Shown here: piece by piece, positions 44,772-57,310 of the stretch
How positions within the stretch are numbered: position 1 is the first letter of the stretch
Layout of the letters: every line of letters begins with the position of its first letter
Assembly (NCBI RefSeq): GCF_020360975.1
Contig: NW_025408668.1
Coordinates: 4,030,001-4,094,000, forward strand
Direction of reading: 5' to 3'
Length of the DNA stretch: 64,000 nt
From: Hirsutella rhossiliensis
Taxonomy: Eukaryota; Ascomycota; Sordariomycetes; Hypocreales; Ophiocordycipitaceae
Notes under the pieces: model-generated
Told to the model about the DNA's origin: nothing
Databases searched by the model: none
The model's input: only the letters and a program-made list of their open reading frames with translations
Translations under genes and position numbers: made by a program

Positions 44772-46685
44772 ATGCGCGCCCACGCTCTCTCCCGCCTCCT
44801 CCACTTGGCCCTGCCCCTTGCGGCTCTGGCTCAGCCTCTGGATTTCGAGGACGAAGGCCAAGTCGTCCGAGCGCCTGGAGTCATATCGATTCCGCTCATC
44901 AAGGCCGAACCGGAACAAGACACGGTAGCGCCTGGGACTACGAGGCAGCGCCGCCAAGTTGAAATCCAATCAGCCCGTAAGCTGTTTCGCCAGGCTTTGA
45001 AGCTTGACATCGGCAGGCCCCCCCAAAAAGTGTTCTGCGACATGGATACGAGCTTTAATTTGACAATGATGCTTGACACTCCCCCCAAGGCCACAATCGA
45101 CCAACGAGCAGATCTGTTGCCTTTTACGCTTTTCAATCAAAGTCAAAGCCGGTCCCTCAGGCTTGTTGATGACCAGACCCGGCGGGTAGGCTATGCTGGC
45201 GGGCCCACGGCCCAGTATAAAAACTACGAGGACATAGCATCTGTTGAGTGTGAGTACTGTCTTTCTTTTCGTCTTGGTGTGAAGTTAAGCTAACGTGTAC
45301 CGAATATTTTAGCTCGTCCCTTAGGACAGCTGTCCTTTGGCATCACAACTTTAGAAAATTCCGATAAGTATACAACAAGCGTGGTTGGTTTAGGCCCAGG
45401 CAGTCAGTTCGGGTCAGCCCTGAAAAAAAATGGCGTGGTCTTTAGCTGGGCCTTTGGTCTTGGCATGGGCGGTTACGTCGCGAAACCAGGCTCCATTCCA
45501 TCCCCAGCTTTCATGAACCTCGGTGGCATTGACACTAAGAAGTTCTCTGGCCCTCTGAAGAAACTCAGCGGAAGCCACATTTATTCCAGGTTAGTTGAAG
45601 CGCCCTTTGCATCGATGGAGAGTGTAATATCTTATGCTGGTGCTTAGTTTTGTGGTGGCCCTCGACAAAGTCCTGGTGGGTAATGACACCATCTCGCCCA
45701 CTCCAGTCTCCCGGAGAGAGCACGTTATCGATCCTGAAAGGGTTCTCTGCCTTTTCCATGATGACGTGTACAACGGAATTTTACGTGCATTTCCCGAGGC
45801 AGAACGATCAGAACAATCAGGAAACATCGGGTATACCGTTCACACCGTCGACTGCTCTTATCGAAAACAAGATTTGTCTGTTGACTTTGCATTTGAAGAA
45901 ATCACCATCAAAGTCCCCTATGCAGATTTCATCCTGCAAACGGGGGACGAGTGCATCTTGGGTATGGGAATGAAAAGCAGCGGGTCTTCATGTACGTCCA
46001 TCTCATCCCAGGACCATGACGCGTAAAGAGACAAGGGCTAATCAAAGCAATGGGTCGGCCAGATTTGGGTGCCCCCTTCATGTACGCTGCCTATGCCGTC
46101 TTTGACATGGAGAACCAAGTCATTCACCTGGCCGATGCCGCCAATTGTGGTTCTAACCTGGTGGCCATCAAGAAAGGCCCAAACGGCGTTCCCTCGGTGG
46201 ATGGCGATTGCCCCCCCCGCACCTTTTCCACGCCCACTCCCGATGCTCCCGCAGCCAAAGCAACGCCGGATGAGGCGGCTCCCGCAGCCGAAGCAACGCC
46301 GCATGAGGCGGCTCCCGCAGCCGAAGCAACGCCGCATGAGGCGCAATCCGAAATACATATATCACTTGTGCAACAAGCCTCCAGTCCGCCACCCATCCAA
46401 GTTTTCAAGACCGCTGTCCAAGAGCACTGCAACAAGAATTCAGCTGATCCAAAGCAATGTATGTTAGCCTGCGCCGATTGTGTCCGTGGGTACGTGAGAC
46501 GCTACCCTACCGCCGATAAATTCCCGCTCCACGGGAGTCTCTCCTGCGCGGACACATGGCAGTTCTGCTTCATGCGCAGCTTCGCGAACTGCCCCAAGCG
46601 TGCCATTGATTGCAAACGAGAGAATGGCGGCAAGGTGTCGCGGGATAACTTTGCTGCCATCGCTGAGTGTGTAAAGAGACGCTGA
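44772..46685 (+). CDS. Secreted aspartic-protease-fold protein with both catalytic motifs lost
   Basis: Four exons (44772-45249, 45313-45589, 45648-45991, 46063-46685) with short introns give 573 residues. Residues 1-20 form a signal peptide. The middle follows the pepsin (A1) fold: LDIGRPPQKV, a first catalytic position at 92-94, a central SWAFGLGMGG..FMNLGGID block, and near the end SYLGAPFMYAAYAVFDMENQ, the usual last strand pair. The first motif reads Asp-Thr-Ser rather than Asp-Thr-Gly, and the second (280-282) reads Asp-Pro-Glu. The protein is therefore probably a non-catalytic binder or a decoy. After the fold come three 11-residue Ala/Pro/Glu repeats and a C-terminal domain with nine Cys. 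Exon 3 to 4 could use the AAAG acceptor at 46047; I chose 46062 because it preserves the family strand. A polyadenylation-like AATAAA lies at 46754. Confidence 0.82.
46251..46349 (+). repeat. Three 33-bp in-frame tandem repeats
   Basis: Units 46251-46283, 46284-46316 and 46317-46349 differ at a few positions and encode an Ala/Pro/Glu-rich linker (EAAPAAEATPH) between the protease fold and the Cys-rich tail. Such repeats vary readily in copy number. Confidence 0.9.
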
Positions 46686-46932
46686 GGATTACCTTGTTGC
46701 CTGTTGGAGCTGGCCTTTATATTGTATAATATCTTGTCCACTGCATTCTGGGTAATAAAGCTGTTCTCCCCGTATCTAATAGCCATCGTAGTACTTGGAT
46801 GCCTACAACACGGCATGTCTACTTAGGCAACCGTGGCCGCATGTGAAAGACGGGGACGCAAACTCGGCTCCCATTCGCAGTGACGGAAGGTCGACGACAG
46901 GTGCAATGGTGCGTCGGGCCAGTCGCCGTCGT

Positions 46933-47820
46933 TCAAGTATCAGGGAGATGGTCTTGGGCCTTGAGGCCGAGGCCGTACTCAGTCCACCGCTGTTGGACCG
47001 ACATCTTGCTGAGGTGGTACCAAAAGGCAGCCTCGTCGTACCGGCACACGCGCAGTTTCTCATTGAGCCGCGGCACAAAGTCACCACCAAGGTTTGTGTC
47101 GAGATGGTCCAGAAAGTAGGCCGTCGTCTGGTAGCCAGCATCCCAGCCGCCGCCGCCGTCATGGTCCCTCGCCCAGTGAGGCGGGGCGAGGCCGCAGCGC
47201 AGACGCACCCAGTCGGCGACGCCTTCGACCAGGCCACCGGGGCAGGTTCCGAGGCCGTTGTGCTGGAAGCAGTGGACGAGCTCGTGGGTGACGACGCCGG
47301 CGACCTCGGCGGCGGCGCGGGAGGACGGGAGGCGGGCGAGGTAGGCGAGCGAGAGGTGCACCTCTTTGTGGTCGGCGTCGAGGTCGGAGCTGGCCGTGTA
47401 GGCGATGCCCGGCATTTCGCGCAGCACCAGCGTGACGGAGCGGGTTGGGGGCGGGTGAAAGGGGGTGACGTCGTCGTCGTCGTCGGCGGCGGCGGCATCG
47501 CTGTCAACGACGGTGGCGTGGTAGAGGAGGCGGGCGACATTGGCAATGGCATCGGTGACACAGGCAATGGGGTCAACGGCGGCGAGAAACACGCTGGTTC
47601 CCGGATGGGCGAGGTCGCGTATCTCGAGACGCAGCTTGGGCCGGCGAAGCAGTCGCCGTCGACGCTGACCATGGCCCTCGGTCGGCCGCCTGTCCTCGGC
47701 CGCCCCCGAGCAGGGACCGTCAATCTCCGGACGGTCGGCGGCGGGGCCGAGGACGGCAGTGGACATGGCGGGGACGAGGGGATTGGTCGGGGCGGGAGTT
47801 GTCGCCGGCGGGCGGGCCAT
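46933..47820 (-). CDS. PBSP-family (basic secretory protein-like) metallopeptidase
   Basis: A single frame of 295 codons. Residues 63-100 (LRLEIRDLAHPGTSVFLAAV) begin the domain known from plant basic secretory proteins and bacterial relatives. Residues 179-183 are HELVH, the zinc-binding motif with its catalytic Glu, followed by GGLVEGVADWVRL near 195-207, which supplies a further conserved Glu. An acidic loop (DDDDD, 113-117) interrupts the N-terminal part. No clear signal peptide is present, which is unusual for the family name; the protein may be cytosolic or start at Met19 (47766). Substrates are unknown. It converges with the aspartic-protease-like gene. Confidence 0.85.
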   Translation of the reverse strand: MARPPATTPAPTNPLVPAMSTAVLGPAADRPEIDGPCSGAAEDRRPTEGHGQRRRRLLRRPKLRLEIRDLAHPGTSVFLAAVDPIACVTDAIANVARLLYHATVVDSDAAAADDDDDVTPFHPPPTRSVTLVLREMPGIAYTASSDLDADHKEVHLSLAYLARLPSSRAAAEVAGVVTHELVHCFQHNGLGTCPGGLVEGVADWVRLRCGLAPPHWARDHDGGGGWDAGYQTTAYFLDHLDTNLGGDFVPRLNEKLRVCRYDEAAFWYHLSKMSVQQRWTEYGLGLKAQDHLPDT

Positions 47821-48780
47821 TATATCGAGCTACGGAAGTGCACGTCGTGACTCGTGGACCAGCGCGGGAGAGAGGAGACAAGGACTCCCTCATCTCCGGT
47901 GGGAGTCTGATGCCAGGTCACCGAGCAAGGAAGAGTCCGACGAGGGAGCAAAGAAAGAAAAAGAAAGAGGCAAAAGGCAAGGCAAGCAAGAGACGAGTTG
48001 ACTGGCTTGAAACGAGATAGCTTGATGGAGGTTGGTGATGACGACGGCTTACTCAGCCGATACAGGGGGCCCAAGCCTCGGTGGTGGAGCCCCTTTACCA
48101 GGGCTTGCCAGGGCAACCAAGCCCCACTGTACGTAAAAGGCATCCACCAATGAATGGATGCATGCATCGATACAGATACAACCTCGCCGTTATCTGGCAA
48201 AGTCTGGCAACACTTGACGCTTGAACGTTTTTTTCGTCTCCCGCACCTCGAGAAACAACCTTCCCCCCTCCACATCGTCACTGAACCATCATCATCCATC
48301 GTCCCTTTCTGCCGCCGCCTTTTGCCGATAGCTCTGCCGCTAGCTCTGCCGCTACCCCACGCCAGAAGCTCAGCGCAACAAGACGCGTAAAGCCGAGGGA
48401 GAGACAAAGGAGGCCGACTTCATCTCTCCAAATGCCAGCCTCGCCGCCCGCCCTGGCTCGTTGCCCAAGACTTTGACAGCCCTTTATTCCGCCTCGGTAA
48501 GCTTGCTCCCGCCTCCAACTCCAGCCGACGCGCCGCGGCTCTGGCCTCTGCCATCATGGCCCCCGTCTTGACCGTGCAGACGCCCCAGCCCGCGCCAGCC
48601 AATTGCTCCCTTCGGCCACGCCACAACTTGGCACCTCGGTCGCCCCGTTGACTGACCGTCTCAGCAGCAGCTTCCTGATACTTCTTTCTCCCCGCCAGGA
48701 CGCACCAGCCGGCATATCGGCCGACGGCGGGACAACCAAGCAACAAGAAGCAGAGGAGGGGGCCAAAAGGGGGCGCAACA
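47821..48780. promoter_or_regulatory. Divergent intergenic region between the PBSP gene and STU1
   Basis: This 960-bp interval separates two genes transcribed away from each other. It contains A/G-rich (near 47950-47990) and CT-rich (near 48230-48320) tracts likely to belong to the two leaders. No TATA box stands out. Frames on the opposite strand through this region are shadows. Confidence 0.5.
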
Positions 48781-51700
48781 ATGGCCGATACCAAGCTCAC
48801 CGACCAGCACGTCACCGACCTGCTGACGGTCCTGCGCAGCGACTCGAGCCTCGACGCAAAAGTCAACCAAGTCACGGCCGTCAAGTCGCGCATCAAGCAA
48901 CACAATGTCCCCGAGGCCGCCGTTCCCGACCTCTTCGACGCCTTGCGCGCCGCCTCCACCTCACAGCATGCCGCCCTCGTCAACGCCGGCTTCACCGCCC
49001 TCAACCACCTCCTCACCCGCCTCTCACGCCAGGAGCCTCGTCTGCTCGCCAAAGAGGCGCCTCGCACCTTGGCCCTCGTCGTCGACAGGCTGGGCGACCA
49101 CAAGGACAAGTTCCGCACCCTCGCCTCCCAGGCCCTCACCACCTTCTTCGCCGCCGCCCCTGCCGATGTCGAGCGCGCCGTCAGGAACCAGGCCATGACC
49201 GGCAAGAATGCCAGGGCCAAGGACGCCGCCATGCACTGGCTTCTGCAGGTATGCCTCTTCCCCCTGCTGCCCCCGACGGCTTCCTTGGCGCAGCCGCGTG
49301 CTAAACCCTTGCGACTTGGTAGATGCACCAGGAACAAGGTCTTCAGTTCCGAAGCTACGTGCCCGTACTCATGGAGCTGCTCGAGGACGCAGACGGCATG
49401 GTTCGAGACGTTGCTAAGGGCACCGTCATCGAGCTCTTCAAGTGCGCTCCACCCCTCCCTCTTTGCCCAGCTCGCCCTCTCCCCTCAGCCACTGACACGC
49501 AGCGCGCCAGAACCGCGCCGAATACTGCCAAATCCGATCTCAAGCGCCAGCTCAAAAACTTCAAGGTTCGCCCTGCCATCGAACAGGCCATCGTCAAGGC
49601 GCTCGCGCCCGCCTCCGCGCGCCCAGACACCCCCTCCGACGCTGCGCCCCCGAGCCGGCCCAACCTGGCTGCCAGCGTCTCCTCCCTCTCGAGCGAACGT
49701 CCGACGACCCCGATGGTGGACACGCAGACCGAGCCCATCGAACCCACGTATGTCAACACCAACCGCGAGCTCGACGATATATTCCGCGGCATGGCATTGC
49801 ACTTTGAGGGTAGGGAGACGGAACAGAACTGGATGAAGCGCGAGCAGGCAATGGGCACGCTTCGCAAGCTCAACGCCGGAAACGCACCGGCCGACTTCCA
49901 CGATTCTTTTCTCACCGGGCTGCGGAGCATGCTCGACGGCATCATCAAGGCTGTCACCTCGCTGCGCACAAGCTTATCCAAGGAGGGATGTGGCCTGGTC
50001 CAAGACATTGCCATCACCTTTGGCCCTGCCATGGACAACATGGTCGAGCTGCTCATGCAGACGTTTGTCAAGCTGTCCGCGGGCACAAAAAAAATCAGCT
50101 CCCAGCTGGCGAACGTCACCGTCGACACCATCATCGGCCGCGTGACGTACAGTGCCCGCCTGATGCAGCACGTCTGGGGCGCTTGCCAGGACAAGAACGT
50201 GCAGCCAAGGATGTACGCCACCGGCTGGCTTAAGACGTTGATCAAGAAGGAGGCTCACCGCAAGAGCCTTGTCGAGCACACCGGCGGCGTTGATCTCATG
50301 GAAAAGTGCATCAAGAAGTGTCTCGGCGATGCGAACCCCGGTGTCAGGGAGAAGATGCGGTCCGCCTACTGGGCTTTTTGGGCCGTCTGGCCGGCCAGGG
50401 CTGATGCGTACGACGGGCCCTTATCCCATGATCTGCCACAAATCCTTGACTAACCGTGTTCCAGAATCATGGCCGACCTGGACCCAACTGCCCAGAAGCT
50501 CCTCAACAAGGACCCGAATAATCCCAACTCATCAAAGCAGGCAGCCGACCCACCTCGGCCCGGCCTCGGGCTCTCGAGAAGCGCCATGACGACGAGCAAG
50601 CCGAGCCTGCGCGAAGCCATGCTGGCACAGAGAAAGGCAGCCGTGGCTACACGGAACTTGCCCCCGCGGCCGGGCTCTGCCATGGCGCACCTCTCTCCTG
50701 TGCGCTCATCATCCAACTCCTCGATCCACTCCACTGCGGCACCCAAGCCCGCCGGTGTACGGGCTCGCCAGGAACCGACTGTCTCCGTCAACGCCGGAGG
50801 TATGTCGGTGGCTCCCATGCGGCCCGCGAGGCGAAGACCAGAGATGACCCGCCCAGCCACGGCCGGTCCCTACTCTGTCCGAGACCAACCAAGCAATGTA
50901 GAGACGGGCAGCCCGGAGAGTGTCAATTTCAAGTCATCCACGTCCAGGCTCAAGGAGGCCTCGCCGAGGAGGACCGCGCCGCGACCGCGCCCCGGACATG
51001 CTTCCCACGCGAGCGAGTCTGGTCCCATGTCCCCGGCAGCCCGCGCGGCGTCTAAGATTGCCTCTCCTCGCGGGAGCCCTGCGAGCCCGAGGGTACCGCA
51101 CAAGGCAGTCGCGTCGCCCAGCCCCTTCAAGTCCCACGAGGACATTACGCTTGTCGTACCAGCCATGTCCAGCATAGAGTCGGCCACGTCACAGGAACCG
51201 GCGCCGATGGATGCTTCAGCAGAGCCACCCGCAGAGCCGGCAGCGGAGCCCCTTGCGGAACCACCCGCAGAGGCACAAGCTTCACCTGTGGGTGTCGCTG
51301 CAGAGGAAAACCTGCAGCCGGAATCCGAGTCCCCCCAACGTGCACTCAAGATATATGAGGATCCGTTCACCGATGAGCGGCAACAAACGCCGAAGCCTAC
51401 ATTAGCCGCGCCCGTCTTAGAAGACAAGCCTGTCAACGAGGATGCGGCCCAACTGCAAAAGACCAACGGTCATGAACCCACGGTAGAACAGGTCAGCTCT
51501 CCGGAAAAGACACGTCAGAATTCACGACTGGTGGACAGCGGCATTGCCAAGATTGAGGCCAAGGCCCTCGAGGTTCATGGCTTCAGGAAACTGCAATCCC
51601 TGATCCGCGACAGTAGGACCGTCTTCACCGACGACAGGTTTGAGGCGCTCCTGCTAGGTCTCTTCCAGTATTTGCAAGCCCCTCTCAGCGAGGTGCCGTC

Positions 51701-52247
51701 GGACAAGGCCCAAGACGTCAAGGCCCAGATCCTCACGACCATCAAGCTCCTGCTCAAGCAGGAGAGGGACAATTTCCAGCCCTTTGTCTCCCAGGGCCTC
51801 GAGTCCCTGCTCCAGACTCGCAGCGGCTACGACTCGAGGGCCCACATCGTCAGCGGTCTCGAGCTCCTGGCCGACGAGCTGGTGACCCTCGGCGACGGCT
51901 CCGAGATCATCGTCGTGCTCACCGGACGCCTGCAGGGCTGCGCGGACACGTCGCCCGAGGGCTGCCGCACCCTCAGCATGGGGCTCCACGTCCTCGAGGA
52001 GCTACTCGACAAGCGCGCCGGCCTGGTGCCATCGGACAGCGAGCTCGCGCAGCTCACGGCGCTGGCCGGTCGCGTCCTGGGCTCTGCCGACTCGGGCGTG
52101 CGCATGGACGCCGTCAAGCTCTGCGTCTCGCTGCATCAGCGCGTCGGCGACGCGGCCTTCTGGGAGGCCCTGCGCGGCGTCGACGAGGACCCCAAGAGCC
52201 TGATTACCTACTACATTGTCAAGAAGCAGCGCGAGCAGGCTTCTTGA
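48781..52247 (+). CDS. STU1: CLASP-family microtubule plus-end protein Stu1
   Basis: Four exons (48781-49248, 49323-49441, 49511-50407, 50465-52247) give 1088 residues, close to other filamentous fungal Stu1 proteins. Residues 1-200 form a first TOG-like helical array. Residues about 283-500 form the CLASP_N (TOG) domain, ending in YWAFWAVWPARADAIM across the third intron. Residues 510-830 are Ser/Pro/Arg-rich and likely bind the microtubule lattice, with a Pro-Ala-Glu repeat near 740-760. A C-terminal helical domain follows. Stu1 stabilises microtubules, supports the spindle midzone and acts at kinetochores. The second intron (69 bp) is in frame, so the alternative of reading through it cannot be excluded; I prefer splicing because the retained segment is Pro-rich and has a donor, branch point and acceptor. 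Confidence 0.93.
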
Positions 52248-53412
52248 GCGACACGGGGGGCCTGGCGCATCAAAGACAGAGAAGGCGTAGACGGCGCTGC
52301 ACGGCGTTGGGCGAAGCAGTTAGGGGAGAGAAAAGTCAATTGCACGGCGCTTGGATGGATGGATCTTGTTTGTTTGGCTATGGAGTCTGCCCTGGACAGA
52401 CAAGCGAGAGGCTTGTCCTCCCCTCCGTCATACATATTGTCTATTACCTTGTATTCGTGTCGTCTGTGGTCTAGGAACCACTTGTTGGATTGCCTCTTCA
52501 CCTCGCTGCATTTGCTGTGCCCGCGCGTGTAAGAGCCCAGGAAGACCTATATGCCCATCCCTCCAACGAAGTGCTGTCAGTCATAACCAGTGCATGCCTG
52601 GCTACAGACGGTGTCGCCCGGTGCAGACGCATCATGATATCAGGCAAAGTGCCCAAGGGACACATTACACTCATGGATGCGACTTCGCTAACCATTCTGT
52701 TTCCGCATTTTCGACTACATGACGCTCATCAAAGGCGGTATCCACGGCCCCTCATTTCATACCTGGAACATAACCCCCTAAGCCCACCGCCCCCACCCCG
52801 ACTCGAGGATCCCGTCCGCCGTCGTCCAACACTGGCTGCAGGCTCATGTATTCGCTCTCTTGCCACATAAACTCCGCGTCCGTGTCTCTCAAGGTGTAAG
52901 AGGAAGCAAGTGGAGATAAAAAGGACAAAGTCGAAGAGGTATAGTGCGGAAGAAGCAAGAATAGAGTGAGTAGAAGGTCAAAGGCTCATTTCCCATCCCA
53001 CACGGGCGCGCGGCTGTCACGGGCATGCTGGCTGAGGTCGCCGCATGCGCCACCATGGTGGAAGCGCCTGAGCTGCCAAGACGCTGCCAGCCCCATGTAC
53101 GGAGAATAGTCCGGCGGGGAGACGTCAAGGTTGGCAAGACGCTTGATCCCAAGACCCATCGCGTATCACACGAGTTTGTTCGGCACACTCCGCCGCTCCC
53201 GCAGCATCAAGGTCATTCAACCGATGTTCACAGGCCAGGGCAGCGCATACAGGAATGAGCTTTCGGTCCCCAAGTCGAGGGGTGACGGCTCAGACGTAGA
53301 TCCCTCGGGCGGTTGCCCGGAGCGTACGCTCAAATATGCACACGCAGCCATGTCAAGCTGTGACGCCCGCCGCTTCTGGCGAGGGTCGTGAAGAGAAAGT
53401 GGAGTAGAATTT
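52248..53412. other. Convergent intergenic region between STU1 and the RhoGAP gene
   Basis: About 1.2 kb containing both 3' ends. No domain is recognisable in the short frames here. Confidence 0.6.
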
Positions 53413-56400
53413 TCACGCGTCGTCAAAGATTCTGTGGCTGTTTTCAATGACAAACTGCACGGCAATGTTCTTTGCGTGCATGTCGGTCATTTCTCGTTCG
53501 ATGCTGAGGTCGCGCATGATTGTAGGCGCGAATACGACCGCCAAGTTCTTGGGCGACATCTGAATGGCACGTCAGTTCAAAAGTCCGGGGCAAAGAAATA
53601 AGTCTTCTTACCAAGTTTTCGGGCTCGCGCTGGGCAACACGAGAGAGATGGAATATCAGAAATTCGAGGCAGTCACTGTGCCTTGGGGGCATCGAAAGAA
53701 ACGTCTTGCGCAAGTGATCGCATCTTTCCGTTTCGTCGGCAATCGCTGCGGAAAACATGTCAGCGCCTCAGATGGCAAATGCCCTCAACTCGGATTCTGC
53801 TAACCATTGGATTCCAAAACGCGTTCGTAGACGTCAAACGTGAGGAGCGGAGTCGGCAGCCTCCGGAAGTACTGCTTCAATACGCTGGTGATTGCTGTAA
53901 TATCCAGGTCGGGATCTGAGATGTCAAAGTTGTCGCTCTTGTCGAAGCCATCCTTGATCATGTTAACCTGCGAGTTGCCACCCGTCTTTCTGTAGATGCC
54001 CTCTTGGTCCATGCCCCTCAGCTCCACCTCTTCGATGCAGCGTGTCACAACCGTGGGAATCTGTCGTCGCTCGAATTCGGCTCGCTCGGCCAGCTCGGAT
54101 CCAAAGAGCGTCGATGCCGGCTCAGCCACAGTCGCGGCGGAGACAGTGTTGGCCGAGGTCGACTTGGGCATCGTGTTCTTCTTGCCGAAAAAGCCAAAGC
54201 CTTGTCGCCCGGGATCCAGCTGCTGCTTGCCCGCGCCCATGCCGGCGCCGGCGCCCATGCCCATGCCCATGCCCATGCCTATGTTGTTGGGTCCGATGGG
54301 CGCAGGCGACTCCACCTGTGACACAGTCATGTTGTACGGCAAGCCAATGTTGTCCCCGACCAGGCCCTGATGTGGCATCCTCTCCCGGTCATTCTGCTGG
54401 AAAGCGACCACGGCTCTGTTGACGCCCTTGGCCACATTTTGCGCCATTGTCTTGGATCCCTTCTTCCAGTTAAACTTTTTAACCTGGCCCTTTCGAACCT
54501 GAACAACAGTCGGGCCAGCCTCGACGATTGTATCTTCATCGGGAACAAGTGTCATGCCCGTCGTCATGCTAGCAGTGTCGAGGTTGCTCGAGGAACCCCC
54601 GGCGCTCTGTTTGTGGCCGTAGATTCCGAGCCCGTTGGGCGACTTTGCCTCTGTGCCAATCTGAGACTTGAAGCGCTCTTGGATCTGGTGAGTGAGGTCG
54701 TTGTTCATCTCTGCAAGTTGCGCGTTCTTGGACGACAGCTGCTCAAACTCCATCAGAGCACGGTCTCGGTCCGCCATGGCCTGGTTCTTCTCCTCAACCA
54801 ACCGGTCACGTTCCTCGTGGAGCACTTCGATGGAAGTGGACATGACCACCTTGACCTTTTCGAGTTTCTGGACGAATTCCTTGATGGCAGAATCTTCCAG
54901 CTCCCGAGGGTCAATGGGCGTCTTGGTCTCCTTGGCCCGTTCGACGTAGCCGGCCAAGACCTCGAGCTGGCGAATCATAATCTCAGTTTGAGTGTCGAGG
55001 ACGGAGACCGTCTTTCTCTTTTCCACAAGCTTCTTGTTGAGGTTCATCAGATCTTTTTCCGTGTTGAACTGTCGCTCGAGCTCCGCGACTCGTTGCTCCG
55101 AGAACCTCAGCTGGCGCTTGAGCAGAGCGGGATCGTCCGCCGAGGTGAGCGACACGGGGCTGCTAATGTCAGGGTGTCCATGGTGCTCCTCACCCAGGGG
55201 AGATTTTGGCCACCTGGGCGAGACAGTCGCCCGAGTCGTCTCGCTGATGCTGCGGGTATGGCCGATTCGCTGCGGGTGCTGTCCGGTCTCTACACTGCTC
55301 GTGCGACCGTGCCGAACGACATTTGAGACGCGGCGCAGGATCGAAGACGAGCCTTCGTCTGTCCCGAGAATCCTGGCCATGTCCTCGTCCAAGCTGAAGT
55401 CACCTCCACTGCTCCACCTAGGCAGCTTCGGAGAGACCTTTGGCGAGGTTGGCTCCTCCTTGGAGCCGGCCGGTTCTTTGACAACTTGACTTTGGCCAAT
55501 AGGGGCCATCGGTGCGGCCCGGGGGTGCATATAAGTGTCGCTCGCTGAGCCCTTTTGTTCTGAAGACGGGGCTGTCCCCTGGGATCGCCGACTTTCGTTG
55601 GATGCTGTCGGCAGAGTAATTAGCAACCACCCCCACGGCCTCTTCTTTCATGGGGCAAGTGCTCACCGTTTCTCGATGCTGTCGACGGAAGCTCCTTTCG
55701 AGCGATAACCTTAGACTTGTCCGATCTGGTAGTGCCTCTGGTAGTCGAGTCGTGCGAAGAGCTCATGTCATCATCGTCCTGCCATCTGGAGTCCTGCGAC
55801 GCTCGTGGAGGCGGTGTATTCTCCTTGGCCCTTCTCAACTCGGACAGATTCGGCGGACCGTCATTGCGGGCAACACCATTGGATTTTTTGGTCGTGTTGT
55901 TTTCTTGCGGAGTCGAGGAAGAGTGCGAGCTGCTGCTTCGCGATGCCAGGTTCCTTTTGGCGCTGGGAGCATCTTGCAACTTGAAGTCGCTGGCCGATGC
56001 CGAGGACCTGATTAGATCTTGCTCCGACGCCTTGGAGAGTTTCCGAGAGAGTGGCTTGGTCTGGCTACCGTTGTGGCCAGTCGACGACTGGCGACCCTTG
56101 CCCTGAAACGCGATGTGAGGCGTTGAGGCCTGCGAGTCGCTTCGCTTTTCGGAGGAGCTTGTGGACTTGGGGACGCTGAAGTAGTCCTCCTTCTTTTTCC
56201 TTGACGCGTCTCCGGCGCTTTCGGACGTTGACCTAGGTGTCGCATGTGGGCCGGGACTCGGATCAAGAGCAACGGGAATGAAGAAGCTTTCGGGCGAGTC
56301 CCCCTGGCCAAGCTCGGCGGTCACTAGAATGGAGGAGTTGCGGTTTTTTCGATAGGTGCTCGCAGGTAAACTTAGCCCTTCGGACTTAGGAAGCGAATCG

Positions 56401-57310
56401 CGCTCGGGGGAGCGGGACGGCCGTGAGCTTCCCCGAGACGACGACTCGGTTTGCCTGTGAGTGGGGCGAGGGCGGGGAGAGATCTCGGTGGGGGTGTCGG
56501 AGTCAGGATCGGCGCGGTCGTTGGAGAAGGCGTTGGTCGGGAGAGCATTGGGCGGTAGCGCTGGGAGGGACTTTTCCACCATCATCGGTGACAGGTCCTT
56601 TTCCCGTAATTTGGCGGCGGCGGCAGCCTTTGACTTTTTCTTGCGCCTGGCCATGAGCGTCTCGTGGCATCCCATGCAAAAGATGCCTTGCGAGGTCCTC
56701 GCATATCGGAGGTTTTCAATCTTGCGTTTGCAGTTTCGGCATCGAAAGCAAGTTGCGCAAAATGCCTGGTCTCCCGTGAGGATTGCCACGTCTTCAATCT
56801 TGTTCCCGCAAGCATTGCAGCTGTATGTGCAGTTGTTGCAGATGAGGGAACCGTCGCCGAGGAGCAAGAGGTTGGCGTCGGAGTCGAGAAGAGTGCCGCA
56901 CGTATTGCAGCGGAAGCAATCGAGGTGCCAGCGGTTACCAGCTGTCGGTGGCAGTGTCAGCCTCTTGGCACAAGATGCTTGCTTGCGAGGGGGGAAGCAG
57001 GGAATCATGAAAGCCATTCCTCATAGCATGAGGCCTGCCAGCTGGCGTGAGGGAGAAAAGGGTCGGGGCAGCGGGAATGAGTAGAGATAGCTCAGGGCGG
57101 CAGGATGGCCAAGCACGGGCGCAACATACAGAGCTCAAACGCTTTTCCTTCCTCGAGGATCTAGACGGCGATGAGGCATGTCAGTCTTGTCGGCCGCCGG
57201 TACGTGAAGGTTGTAGGGTATCGAGATCGAACCTCTCCGCACCCCTTGCAGGGGAACACATCGTCCGCCTCCATGGGTGTGTCTAAATATTCGTCCACGA
57301 TGGCAGCCAT
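53413..57310 (-). CDS. LIM-LIM-RhoGAP protein, Rga1-like
   Basis: Six exons on the minus strand (57310-57233, 57160-57130, 56941-55667, 55604-53805, 53745-53612, 53559-53413) give 1154 residues. Two LIM zinc domains open the protein: the first begins CKGC (21-24) and continues WHLDCFRCNTC (41-51) across two introns, and the second runs through CNACG and CRNCKRKI to CMGC. A long Ser/Pro/Arg-rich region follows, then a coiled coil near residues 620-775, a Met-Gly repeat near 890-905 and a RhoGAP domain near 970-1140. The arginine finger is Arg1000 in GIYRKTGG. Rga1/Rga2-type proteins switch off Cdc42 or Rho and control polarity and septation. The start at 57310 gives MAAIVDEYLDTP; an upstream Met at 57355 is possible. 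Confidence 0.93.

Noticed and set aside
48420..49337. 305-codon minus-strand frame
   Set aside because: Antisense to exon 1 of STU1 and its leader; no domain.
54370..55326. 318-codon plus-strand frame
   Set aside because: Antisense to the coiled-coil exon of the RhoGAP gene; its Leu-rich look is the mirror of the coiled coil.
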